Shown one piece after another: positions 35,289 to 45,933 of a DNA stretch of 64,000 bases. The notes beneath the pieces are model-generated. The model did not search any database. It was not told the origin of the DNA and saw only the letters and a list, made by a program, of their open reading frames with translations. Numbering within the stretch: the stretch's first letter is position 1; every line of letters begins with the position of its first letter. The position numbers were made by a program, and so were the translations under genes. Origin of the DNA: Leuctra nigra (lineage: Eukaryota; Arthropoda; Insecta; Plecoptera; Leuctridae); the NCBI GenBank assembly GCA_934045905.1, contig OW203769.1, positions 13,237,705 to 13,301,704 on the forward strand, in the 5' to 3' direction.

Positions 35289-38200
35289 ATGGGCGTGGCC
35301 TTGGACCAGTGGCGTGCCGCCGTGGGTCGCTGGGCCGGAGGCGCAGGCCCCTTGTGTCACACGCCACTGGCAACATGGCGGCAACCGCTGCACTGGCTGG
35401 GCGTGGCCTTGGAGCCGTGGCGTGGCGCCGTGGGTCGCTGGGCCGGAGGCGCAGGCCCCTTGTGTCACACGCCACTGGCATCATGGCGGCAACCGCTGCA
35501 CTGGCTGGCCGTGCTGACAGCGCTCCTCGTCATCGGCGGCGTAGAGTCGAACCCGGGACCGAGGCAACAGGTAAATCACGTGACAAGTAGAGAGAGGTCG
35601 ATTAACTTCGTTCTTACTACTGAAGAATACAACAGTTATGAATGCAATATTTAAAAATCGCAATGTGTGCAAACAATCCCGAGTACGATAAACGCCATTC
35701 TATTATATTAAGCAAGAAATTAGATTCAATAGACTTTGTTTAACATGGGTAGGTATATTGTGATATTTACCAGTCTAGAGTCAACAAGTTGGGTAAACAA
35801 TTGCGGTCATGTGTTTGCACCACTAAGACACATTGTTCTCCACGTAAAATATTTGCTTATGCCTTTAATAAAATACACGCTATTTTAAAAGTAATTAAAT
35901 ATAATTATGAAGATTATTAAAATCTATAAGCTTTTAGTAAACGAAATGTTGTTTTATCAGATAAGAATTGAGATAGCACTATAATATCACACTTGGTAAC
36001 TTCAATCTATAATCATTGTCCTGTAATCTTAGATTCATTTGTGATGACTGATTGTAGTTGCCAAAGCATTTGTGAAGGAGAAAATACAATTTGTAAAACA
36101 AGGTTTTCGACATACAAAATAGCTTTTCAAGGTCGTCTGTATCTGGGTTTCAGCGCAGCTTATCGGAGCGGCTTGCTTGACTTGCTGGAAACAATAGCTG
36201 ATGTTCTTGGAAGTCCAGATTGTAATCTTTGACACTTGAACCTGTAATTTCAGCAAGAAGGAGGTCAGAAGGTCAAAGACGAGGTGAAGAAGTTGAAGGA
36301 TGAAATCCGCAGCTTGGAGAAACTGTTGAAGCTGGAGCGAATCCAGCGGGGAGAACTGGAAATGCAGCTCCAGCAAAAAGACCGAGATACGACATTGCGA
36401 GTACAGGAGCTGGAGAAGAAAATTCGTGAACTTTTAGGAATCGAAGAGAGACTGAAAATTCGTCTTTTGGCACAAGAAGAAACATTTCGAAAAGAATTGA
36501 AAGAGCAGACTTTTTCTGAAACAGTTTCGACACACGAGGTAATAATTGGCCGTGGAAATATTAGATAAAGGATAATCAGTTTTACGTTTTCCTTCAACCT
36601 AAAAGTAGGTACAGGGTCAACTCCAAGAGAAAGGTTCACCCTTGCAGTTAGATTACCATGCATGACTGGTTTAGCAGCATTGCCAGTAGGTAGAGACCTC
36701 CTGTATCTAGGCAACACAACTAGCGAGCTGTACTGCGGTGTAGATACAGGGTTTACATTTCACTTACAGGGGAATACCTCTGTGCCAAGAAGGTTTAAAT
36801 ACCATTTAAACCTTCTTGCTCTGTGCATACAGCATGTTTCATCGTACATAAACTAGGTATTACTTCCTATTTTATTGTACTTGGAAATGTTGTTATGTTT
36901 TTTTGTTTTAACTGTGTAATCCTCTTTTGTTTCTAGAATCCAAACGTTGCTGGAAGAGTTCCTTCATTCAACGCACAACCAACTCATTCAGGGATAATAA
37001 GGTATATAAATAATGAAACCCAATGGATGTGTTTAAGCAATGAACAAATCAATATGGGTAACGGAATTACAGAAAGTATTGACATTAACACTAAATATTC
37101 ATATATTGGAACACAGCCGCTGCAATATGAACTGCAATATTGTAGAGCATCGGACTGGATATCGGAAGGTCGTGGGTTCGAGTCCCACTCGAGGAAATTT
37201 TTTCATATTGCAGTTGGTATTTATTAACATTCACCTAACTGAGGGAATCACTAAAAACCATATTTCACACCTATGGACTGTAAACATTTAACTCTCGGAT
37301 ATTATGGGATTCAACAGCTTGTATGTTCTGCCCAGATCACCGTCTCCCCCGCGCTACACGAAGACGCCGAGCAGTGCCGACATGTCTGGAGAGTTGTTCG
37401 AGGTGAAACTCGCGACGGTGATCTTCCTGCGCGCCATCAACTGCGCACTGCACTTCTTCCTAGCGTCCAACCTCCAGGCAGCGGACAAGTTCGACGACCT
37501 GGTCTTCAGATACAAGACTGACGTCACTTCCGGATGGAAGACTACGCTCATTCAGCTCAAACACAAGCAAGACAACAGGGTGGGACGGAAACAACTTGTT
37601 AGCATGAGTCCGACGGCAAAGTTTAGTTTGATTAAATATTGTCATTCGTATTTGAACGTCAAAGATAACCATCAGTCTAATGATGATTTGAAGTTTCTTG
37701 GTGATTTCGATGACTTTGAGTTTGTTTTGTACACGAATGCTTCTGTCGAGGGTGTTGAATATGACCACCAGACTTCAGAGAGTTTAATTGCTACTGGAAA
37801 GCAAGGTCAAGGTTACACAATCAATGACAAGAAGGACTCAGATATCTTCCAAGTACTCAGGGAAATGGCGTCTCTCAAAGAACTGCTGATCGAGATTCAG
37901 AACTCAGGAACAGAATGTGGAGAGAATGACTGGAAAAGTAAGCTGGCTGCATTTAAAGTTTCAAAATCTCTAATAAATTCAGAAATTCATAGAAAATTAG
38001 ATTCGGTTAAAAAGATTGAAGATGTTACAGAAGTTTTAACCGCCCTTAAAGATTTCTCAATTGTTTCTGACTTTTCTTCATACGAAGAGTTTTTCAAAAG
38101 GTTTCAACTGTTTTCCAAGCAAGCTGACCAGAAAGAGCTAGATGGTGTAATTGAGAGAGAGATCCTGATTGCATTGGGTGTTTCTGACCAATCAGAGCTC

Positions 38201-41200
38201 AGCAGGATTGCCAGTGACGTAACAAAGGCGGTAGAAAGTTGGTGGTCCCAAGTAAATGACATCGAGTTCCTGACAGAGGAATCTGGTTTCTGGAAGGAGA
38301 TTGTCTTGTCCAGAATCAAACACTTTTCACATCCAAAAGCCGAGGAGTACGAAAAGTCTATGATCAGGTTTGAGCAGAGTTCGATATCTTCTCTTCAGCT
38401 GGTTCTTCCCAAGACAGGAATCCTGAATATCATCTCCAGCGGGAAGTCCACTGATCTCAGTTGTCTGAAGGTCCACCAGGCGTTGCTAGGTTACGATGAT
38501 AAACAAGCTATCTTCATCTCTCTCGGCTCCTTGTTTGACTGTCAAGAAGAAGTCCTGCATCTCTGGCAAAACAGATTCTGTAGAACTCTAGTTGTTGATT
38601 GTGGTTCTGACTTGGACAAGTCTGCAAAACTCTGCTACGAACTGATTGGAATTGTTAAGCAAACTTTGAACATCAGAGTAGTCCTTGTTTCTTGCAACAA
38701 CACTTCTTTATCTGACTTCTTCAAATCAGACAAGTTGAACTATGACGAGGTTCGTGATGATTGCCGCTGGAGCGAGCTGACTGAGGCCTCCCAGGACGAC
38801 TTACTGCGCAGGACAGTTAGGTTCCAAGGCGTACAGGTTCCATTCAACCTTCTCATAGATCAGGAAGAGAGGCTCTCGAAGCAACTGAGGGGAGACACGC
38901 TGTGCAGTTTGCTGTCCGATGAAATGGTGCTCGGTTTGGAATTACCTCCTCCCATCGAGTACTACATTCCTCGTAAGCTGGTTCGCTCTAGAGTCACCGT
39001 GGACGTGGAATCTGTAGATGACATCTCGGAGAGATTGGTGCTGATTGCGGCTGAGCCCGGCATGGGCAAGTCGACGCTGCTCACTCAGTTAGCGTACTCA
39101 GCCAAACAAGATGACCCGTCGACCTGGGTCATGAGAGTCAACTTAAATGACTGCTCGGAATATCTGGATTATGTTAAATCACATGCAGTAGAATCAATAC
39201 AACCCTTGGAATTCTTATCAAAATTTGGACTGAACGTGAATCAAAACTCCCGTCTTGAGGAAGCTCTTCTAGAACATTGTTTATACACGTCTGGAAATAT
39301 CACAATATTTCTGGATGGTGTTGATGAAATCGCTCCTTATTATGAATGCCAAATTTCTTTAATAATAAAATACTTAATGGTCATAAAATTTAAATCAATC
39401 TGGGTGACTTCGAGATTAGCTGTATGTGACTTCCTTGAAAATGTCATGAATGTCAAAGCATTTAATTTCCAAGCTTTCACTAAAAATGATCAAAACATCT
39501 TCCTCCAAAGGTTCTGGCAACAGAAATTTACTGGTATTCCTGAAGACCACCTCCAGAGTTTTACAAAACGAGTTCTTGATCTTGCTGCTAACGCATTCCG
39601 TGGAGAAAACCTTGTAATTAGTATTCCTCAGCAGACCCGAATGTTAGGGGAATACTTTGAAGATCAACTGATTGTTTTCAAAGATGCTGAGGAAATCAAA
39701 CTTTCAGAGAAACTCAATCTTTTGAATCTATACCAACACTTTGTAGACAAGAAGTTGGAGGTGTATGCAAGAGAGAAAAGGAAAGAAGATCCAACAAATG
39801 CTTTTACTTTGGGTGCCAATGAAACTCTTCACAAAAGTTTTATTCAGAATCACAAAATGGCTTCTCTGATTCTTCTACTTTCTTCAGAAGACCTGAAAGA
39901 GTTAAACATTTCGGCATCACAAAGTTCTGATTTTCTCAAAATAATCCAAGATGGGCGAGAGAAATCAGGCATCATTGACAAAATTATTGAGGGGAAACCC
40001 CATTTCATTCACAGAACGTTTGCAGAGTATTTTTTCCGCTATTTGGTTTTCAGAAAATTATTGCACCTCCCAACAATTCATAGATGAACATTTCTTCCTC
40101 CCAGAGTTTGAAGTAATCAAAGAGATGTTCGATCGTCTTTTGTCTGCAGATTTCCGCTTGCACAGTGCAGTGATAAGTCGGGAGGTTGAGACGGTGGAGA
40201 AGTTGTTGGCATCAGGAGCTTTGGTTGATGAACCAGACAAGGGAGGAAGGACAGCTTTGCATCTATCAGCTATTTACGGACACACTCATTCCGCTTACAA
40301 ACAAATCACACAAGTTCTTCTCGACCACGACGCTTCCATTGACACCCGAGACAAAGTGTTGAACTTCCGGCCACTGCAGTACGCAGACGCCACTGACTCG
40401 TGGACTGTAGCTGGTTTGTTGATGCAGAAGGGTGGCGATTCAGCTGACTTCAAACGAGCTGAAAGTAACTTGACGGGTGAGGTTTACACAGAGCTTCTTG
40501 ACTTTATAACAGATGGAGTTCAAGGCTATTGCGGACTCCTGCACAGTGCTGCTCGGTACGGTGAACTCCGAGTACTGAAGTTCTTGATGAATGAAGTTGG
40601 AGCTGACGTTAACCTTCCCCAGGAGGAGGGTCACGTGACTCCTCTGCATCGGTCTGCCGAGGGTGGTCACGTTGAGGTTCTCAGCTATCTGGTGGGGAAA
40701 GGGGCAAGTTTGACATCTTGCGATTCCAACAAAAGGATTCCGTTGCATTACGCGGCCCAACACGGTCAGTTGGAAGCGATCAAATACTTGGTGGAGCAAG
40801 GTTTAGATGTCAATTGTTCTGACAAGGACGGATGGTCGCCAGTCCTAATTGTGACACAACAAGGGTTTAAAGAGGTTATGGAATACTTCAAGTCAAAGAA
40901 TGTCACGGTCCAATCAACTACAAAGCAGTTGGGAGTAGGTCTTCTCTGGTCCGTTTTCAGGAACAATTTAGGTTCAGTTAAATCATTTCTAAATCAAAAA
41001 TCTCCACTGAACCATGTTGATGACAAAGGCACAAGTCCACTACATTGGGCCGTAAAGAATAATAACTTCGAAGTGGTTAAACTGCTGATTCGAAAGGGAT
41101 CAAGCATAAATGTTGAAAATTCCGAGGGATACACTCCGTTGAACATATCTTTATGTGGACAAAATATTGATCAGTATTCTTCAAGTTTGAAGTTCGAGAA

Positions 41201-42353
41201 CGAGAAATTGAAAATCGTTCAACACTTGATTCAGCACGGGGCTGATGTCGGTTCTTTGGTGGATTGGAGTCCCACCCAGGCAGGAAAATTTGCGTTGAAG
41301 CAGGGTTGTCGTCCGGAGGAAAAAGTTGTTGCTTACTTTTCTAAACACCTTTCTGGTTTATCCCAACAGCTAGTAACAGCCTTTGAGAGTGGATCACTTG
41401 TCGATGTGAAGAAATATATTGACCAAGGTGCCAATAAATTCATTGCTCTGAATGATATGACAAATATTTTCAAACCTAGAAACTACGAGTTGGTCCAGTA
41501 TATTGTTGACATTATTCCGGAATTCACAAATTTTGCGCACAGTGATGGTCGGATTCCATTGCATTTTGCCGCATTATTCGGGCATACAGAAGCTGTACAG
41601 CTACTCCTCGACAAAGGATCGGATATCAACAAACAAGATGCGCAAGGAAGCAGTGCCTTGATGATGGCTCTTCTACAAACAGAAGGAAAGAATTGTGACA
41701 TGTCAGGCACAATACAATGTTTGATAGACTCCGGAGCTGATGTGGAGTTGTTCGATAATGAAGGTAAGTGTCCACTTATACTGGCAGCTTTCTGTGGAGA
41801 CCTGAACACGGTCCACGCGTTAATTAGGGCAGGATGTAATGCAGATGTTCATGCCAAAAGTAAAACAACTCCACTTATGGTGGCGGCTCAAGAAGGACAC
41901 GAAGAGATTATAAGAGTCTTGATTCAGGCTGGAGCCGACGTTAATGCCACTTGTTCAAGGGGACAGGCTGCTTTTCATTATGGAGCTTTGAAAAATGCCG
42001 GACTTCCAGCTCTGGAAATGTTAAGCAGTAGTGAAGATTTCGATGTGGACCAGGTTAACTATTCGAATGTAACTATATTTGTGCAAGCTTGTCGCAACTC
42101 CTCTCTAGATGTAATCAGGTATCTAATAAGCAAGGGTTCTGATATTCACCGGCGAGCTCCTGATGGTTCTACGTGCTTGCATTTTGCCGCGTCTGATGGT
42201 AGGATTGAAATTATAGAGTTCTTGATTTCGCAAGGAGTCGATGTCCAATTAACAGCCGATAACAACGTAACAGTATTGGATGTCGCTCGTGATCTCAATC
42301 ATACTCACGTTGTCAAGTACCTCGAACAAATAAATAAATCTTATAATTCCTAA
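35289..42353 (+). CDS. NLR-like STAND protein: 2A peptide, coiled coil, nuclease-like module, NACHT, ankyrin repeats
   Basis: My model has exons 35289-35570, 36254-36538, 36937-37001 and 37318 (or 37336)-42353. All junctions are GT-AG and phases agree (0,0,2). An in-frame TAG directly precedes the ATG. If one T in the run 40030-40035 is skipped, the frame stays open for about 1888 codons. Order: residues 1-91 repeat-rich leader ending in a 2A-like NPGP; about 100-185 charged coiled coil; about 235-300 PD-(D/E)XK-like module (FDDLVF, QLKHK); about 790-1115 NACHT-type NTPase with GMGKST, FLDGVDE and HRTFAEYF; about 1150-1885 some 18-20 ankyrin repeats. Known NLR and STAND proteins of this layout sense a ligand through the repeats and switch on the N-terminal effector by nucleotide-driven oligomerisation. 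A role in innate immunity is inference. The poly-T indel could be a sequencing error, a dead allele or recoding. Family call secure; exact 5' end and intactness less so. Confidence 0.85.
35292..35507 (+). repeat. Two 108-bp in-frame repeats in exon 1
   Basis: A 36-residue unit (GVAL..WR.AVGRWAGG ... TPLA.WRQPLHWL) occurs twice in a row with only a few base differences. It is very GC-rich and rich in Trp, Gly and Ala. The second copy runs directly into the 2A-like segment. Other frames across the repeats are also open, which is a side effect of composition. Confidence 0.9.
35505..35561 (+). other. 2A-like ribosome-skipping peptide
   Basis: The hydrophobic segment AVLTALLVIGG is followed by VESNPGP, the 2A signature (D)xExNPG|P. 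The usual Asp is Gly here. In known 2A sequences the ribosome fails to join the final Gly and Pro, releasing the upstream peptide and continuing translation. Here the break would fall between G90 and P91, freeing a 90-residue leader and starting the NLR body at Pro. 2A-like leaders have been described at the N-termini of sea urchin NLR proteins, where they can also act as signal sequences; that parallel supports the call. Activity of this variant is untested. Confidence 0.75.
36254..36538 (+). other. Coiled-coil exon of the NLR-like gene
   Basis: Ninety-five codons, phase 0 at both ends, acceptor 'gtaatttcag' and donor 'gag|gtaata'. The sequence is a charged heptad helix (VKKLKDEIRSLEKLLKL, ELEMQLQQK, VQELEKKIRELL). 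It lies directly after the 2A cut site, so it would be near the N-terminus of the released NLR body, where NLRs often carry a signalling coiled coil. Confidence 0.8.
37110..37225 (+). mobile_element. tRNA-like fragment in NLR intron 3
   Basis: 'tagagcatcggactgg' and 'cgtgggttcgagtcccac' resemble a tRNA D-arm/anticodon and T-arm with a clear B box. The flanks 'gcaatatgaactgcaatatt' and 'catattgcagt' are inverted. No acceptor stem pairs, so it is a tRNA-derived insertion rather than a tRNA gene. It lies about 100 bp before the exon 4 acceptor. Confidence 0.5.
37396..37600 (+). other. PD-(D/E)XK nuclease-like module before NACHT
   Basis: The segment has an early acidic residue in GELFEVKL, then KFDDLVFRY, then after 19 residues IQLKHK. 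This E ... [D]D-x-V ... QxK pattern matches the core of restriction-like nucleases such as the DUF4297/Cap4 type that head bacterial Avs and CBASS effectors. Candidate catalytic residues: Glu at 37400, Asp at 37493/37496, Gln at 37553, Lys at 37559. The fold assignment is from motif spacing only. Confidence 0.55.
39050..40035 (+). other. NACHT-type NTPase core
   Basis: Walker A AEPGMGKSTLL at 39050-39082. Walker B ITIFLDGVDEIA at about 39299-39334, with the DGxDE form typical of NACHT domains. WVTSR sensor-like segment at 39401-39415. The winged-helix/end-of-NACHT motif HFIHRTFAEYF is at about 40001-40033. All catalytic motifs are intact, so ATP or GTP binding is expected. Confidence 0.9.
40030..40035 (+). 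other. Frameshift at a six-T run inside the NLR-like gene
   Basis: Upstream the frame reads HRTFAEYFFR and stops at 40085-40087. One base later the other frame reads FSAIWFSENY and continues through all the ankyrin repeats to 42351. Removing one T gives HRTFAEYFSAIWFSENY, which fits what I know of related NACHT-ankyrin proteins at this position. Codon bias and domain order are continuous across the site. Confidence 0.85.
40150..42345 (+). other. Ankyrin repeat region, about 18-20 repeats
   Basis: Many near-33-residue units with the ankyrin signature are visible, for example GRTALHLSAIYGH, VTPLHRSAEGGH, RIPLHYAAQHGQ, TSPLHWAVKNNN, RIPLHFAALFGH, TTPLMVAAQEGH and STCLHFAASDGR, each followed by a helix and a 'GADVN'-like turn. 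A few units (around 40420 and 41300-41500) are irregular. It would form the ligand-sensing or partner-binding part. Confidence 0.92.
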
Positions 42354-42478
42354 AATAATTATTTGTAACTAAAAGAGTAATACAGATCTCGTATCAAAAT
42401 ACAATTTTCCCGTACAATCATTTCTGTATTTTCTCGACTTTCAGTTTTACACAATTGGAATCATGTACTCGAACAAAT

Positions 42479-42484
42479 AATAAA
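42479..42484 (+). terminator. Candidate poly(A) signal for the NLR-like gene
   Basis: AATAAA lies about 126 bp after the stop codon in plain AT-rich 3'UTR sequence. It is the first canonical hexamer downstream. Confidence 0.5.
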
Positions 42485-42677
42485 CGGTATTGAAAGAAAA
42501 TGATTGGCCGATAAAGGTTTTATGGCATTATCCCATGAAGTCTGTGCTAACGGATCATCTAACTCTAGTATATGAGCTCTGATTTCATTGATAATAACAA
42601 CGAATGATTGTCAAGGAACCGGACCAGTAGCCAATCCGTTTTGTTCAAATATACCGTTTTTAATTGGTTTGAGTATA

Positions 42678-42828
42678 GGGTCGTGGAAAAATGTCAATGT
42701 GTCGATCATCCCTACGCTTATACCATCCCGCCATACAACGGAGCTCTGGTATACCACTGTACGATCTCCGTTGTATGGCGGGAGGGTATAAGCGTAAGGA
42801 TGATCGAGATATTATTCCAAAGCTGTAC
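42678..42828. mobile_element. Hairpin element, copy 1
   Basis: 'cgatcatccctacgcttata' and 'ccatcccgccatacaacgga' are inverted about 65 bp later, forming a 41-bp stem. The element with its flanks ('gggtcgtggaaaaatg' to 'attccaaagctgtac') is repeated at 56851-56995. Confidence 0.9.
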
Positions 42829-43951
42829 CTACTGAAGACCAAGGAGGAAACATTTTCCTGAAAGCCACTAAACTACAATAAATTCAATTCAATTCAAGAC
42901 CAAGGAAATGCGCATCAATTTCAGATATATTTAATGTTCACCCTACTAGCGTATATGTATATCTATAATTTTTACATTTTTAATTCGTTGTTTTTAAGTT
43001 ATAAATGAATGTTCTGGATGTTTAATGCTCCCTTGAAAACGCCAAACGGCATTTTGGCTCACACTGTTCTGTGACGTCACTAAACTGGAATGGAACACTG
43101 GGCGCAGCCATGCTGTTACAACCTGGTCTGTGTTTACGGTTTCAACTGAGATTGGCATGATTAAAAAATAAGCAAATTTTATTAAAGTGCCATTATTTTA
43201 ATTTGCGCAATTAAATTTATATTAAATTAAACTGTGAACTGAAATAGCTATGCTGAGATAAAAGTGATTAAGGATAAAACTAGTTTTATAAATAAACTGA
43301 AAATGTATTTTTTATAAAATTGCTTTAATAAAGTGAATGACTTTATACTATGATTATTAAGTGGACCCAGGGCTCCAGCCATGGTGCTTAGAATCTGCTG
43401 TAATTCATACACATTTCTGATGAAATACACCTCAAACAATAGCATAAAATAAAACAATTTAATTATTCACTATACCGAATTAAATATATACCGGGTGGCG
43501 CATAAAAACGCACATTGGGCGAGATATTGCTGCGACGAAACAACTGCATACACCGTGCTGAAAACTGCTCTTCATATAAACAACATCGTAAGGTTTAATG
43601 TGTGAAAGTTTCAAAAACATTACTTTTGTATGAAAAATGTTACATCTTCATTATCGTAGCCCAATCATCATCATAATCATTCATCCGTCGCCATTAGCCT
43701 CGCTGCAGAACAGTGCAACGATGTATGTATATCATCGGCAGCTGCTGTTTAGTCTCTACTACAGCCTCTAGATGGTGTGACATCTCATAAAAATAAATTA
43801 CAGATAAGTAGGTATTTAACTGGAAAATTCAGTGATTAATATTTATTTTTATTATCAGCATCTTGTACTTATTTAAACATATTTCTTGCACAACTATAAC
43901 CACTCTTTCTGTCACATATTGTACCGACATAATTTCTGGATTTATCTACTC
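42829..43951. other. Intergenic; small dispersed fragments only
   Basis: No gene. 43365-43396 ('agggctccagccatggtgct') recurs near 49290. 43668-43720 is a SINE tail fragment ('atcatcataatcattcatcc'). Confidence 0.45.
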
Positions 43952-44192
43952 CAGGGCAGGGACCCGAACCGGAACCGGAACCGGAACCTAGAACCGGTAT
44001 GAACCTTTATAATTTCGGAACCAGAACCGGAACCGTTATACTTTTTTTCCCAAAGAACCGGAACCGGAACCGAACCTTTAAGATCATTTGTTTCAGAACC
44101 GGAACCGGAACCCGAACCTTTATAAAATAAAATAGTGGAACCGGAACCGGAACCCGAACCTTTATTCTTAAAGGTTCGGGTCCCTGCTCCAG
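43952..44192. repeat. (GGAACC)n array with inverted ends
   Basis: Runs of 'ggaaccggaacc' alternate with 'gaacctttat'-like spacers, bounded by 'gcagggacccgaacc' and 'ggttcgggtccctgc'. The minus-strand Gly-Ser-rich open frame comes from the repeat. Confidence 0.85.
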
Positions 44193-44194
44193 GG

Positions 44195-44480
44195 GCCGGC
44201 AACCTGCGGCTCCTTGATGGTTCTTGAATGGCTCTTTATATTTTAAATAATGACATGGAATCGAAATTTTTTAATATTCGTATAAAAAAAGCCCTGCAGG
44301 GCAACAATTGGAAGGTTATTTTGTTTCACTTTGTTCATTTTAGTGTCCCAGAATCACTTTTAAATTGTTGACATCCTAAAAAAAAACGCCCTTCGGGGCA
44401 ACAACTGGGCTTCGTAAAAATATCAAAATATACTAGTAATTCAAATTTTTATTTTCGGTGTATTATAGTTGATTGCCTCT
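44195..44480 (+). mobile_element. hAT-like element fragment (CAGGGGCC end), copy 3
   Basis: 'caggggccggcaacctgcgg', 'tcttgaatggctctttata' and 'gccctgcagggcaac' match 11010-11330. A diverged SINE fragment follows at about 44490-44640 ('tttcctgactgatgttttat', 'gagaggcaaatgatgggtag'). Confidence 0.65.
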
Positions 44481-44702
44481 ACTGCCGTCTTTCCTGACTG
44501 ATGTTTTATCCTCAGTCGAGAGGCAAATGATGGGTAGGTGTCCTATACTAATAGACCACATCCTTCCCACCGGATATCCAATTGCCTATTCTTCGTAATT
44601 TTGATCATCATTCTGCGTCGTTAACCTGCAGGACAGTGCGATATTACAAACTACTAATTTTGTCCATTTGTGATATTTGATACTCGACGATGTCTTTAAG
44701 GG

Positions 44703-45205
44703 GGCTCAACGGTTAAGTCACATCTTCCAAATCAGCTTATTTTTGGCAGAGATATCAATACTTACTGTTTACACGATACTGTGAAATATGAACAACTTCT
44801 CGTGTCTAGATTTTGAGATATTTCAGTTATACATTCCTATTTTTAATATGAAGTCTTATCTAGGCCATTAAAATCATGACGATTTCCATGCTATTTTTAA
44901 ATTTTGAATTTTACTGAGGTTTAACGTTTTTTCAAAAAACTGATTTCTAGATAGATAGTTGAACATTCTATTAGGAAAAAAATTTTAAACAATACCAACG
45001 TGTGCTATTTTAAAAGTTATCAACCAAAAACTAAATGATTTCCCTATACCTCCTGTGTTAACAGTTTTGTTCATTCTCAAGCAATAAATTGAAACCTCGC
45101 TATAAGACAGGAGTTGCAAGTTAAATGACATTTTATGATTCTTTTATATTTAAATATAGTTGAAATGTAGGAAAACGTTTTTTGAACTTGTAATTTCAAG
45201 AAATG
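44703..45205 (+). repeat. 500-bp dispersed repeat, inverse partner of 55519-56018
   Basis: Blocks 'cttctcgtgtctagattttg', 'attaaaatcatgacgatttc', 'ccaacgtgtgctattttaaa' and 'gaaacctcgctataagacag' occur in inverse complement at 55519-56018. No coding content. Confidence 0.8.
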
Positions 45206-45412
45206 CTCACGTGAATGCTGGGATAGTTCCAAAAAAGAAATTCGATGTCGATTGTATGGGGAGGGGGGAGGCGATATATTATCTGACCAGAAAACATAAT
45301 CTAGTTTTCTCGTAATAAAATGTGAGTTCGGTGAATAACTACAATTTTACAAAATTCTAAAGCTTCAATTGTGTTTGATGCTTTTTTATACTCTGCTAAA
45401 TTTTAAACACTA

Positions 45413-45542
45413 TAGGGTACGGATTCACAAAGCTTTTCTCGTGGGGAATTGATAGTTAACCCCACTTTGGTTAATAAAGCAGTGAATGAAGGGGTTTTAT
45501 TTTAAAACTCCCCGGGGGAAACGCTTTGTGAATCCGGGCCCT
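45413..45542. mobile_element. Hairpin MITE, 130 bp
   Basis: 'acggattcacaaagcttttc' is inverted as 'gctttgtgaatccgggcc' at the right end. 'aaccccactttggt' lies inside. A diverged copy is at 34124-34290. Confidence 0.75.
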
Positions 45543-45933
45543 TGGATTAGGAATATTGCCTTGGCAACAACTATAATGGCATTCTTGAGTGTGAAAAACT
45601 TGTACATAACTCCTACCTCCTGCTTTCCCAGTAAAAACCCCCTCTAGTGTAAATATATTAGTGTTATACTTGTGAATGCTGACATTGCCCATATCTGGAT
45701 CATGTACAGATCTACGGGAAAATCAATAAAAATACAAAAAAGATGTGTCTGCATAATTCCTGATTCGCAAAGCAGTTTAGTGATTATCGTAACAAATAAC
45801 AATGCACACGATCAGCGGAGAAGACTAAATTATGCTATGCATGCTCTTTACACCAGCTGATACCAGCAGAGCACTTCGAACAATAATTGTTCAATAACAG
45901 CAATACCTAATATAGCAATAATTATTATAGCTA

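Noticed and set aside
35197..35590. Other open frames over the 108-bp repeats before the 2A segment
   Set aside because: Their openness comes from composition; only the frame starting at 35289 reaches NPGP and splices in phase into the coiled coil. One of them is kept only as a possible upstream open frame.
36035..36717. Minus-strand open frames opposite the coiled-coil exon of the NLR-like gene
   Set aside because: Heptad-rich AAG/GAG codons on the plus strand leave the complement open; no start, splice or domain evidence.
43942..44202. Minus-strand Gly-Ser-rich open frame
   Set aside because: It is a direct translation of the GGAACC tandem repeat.
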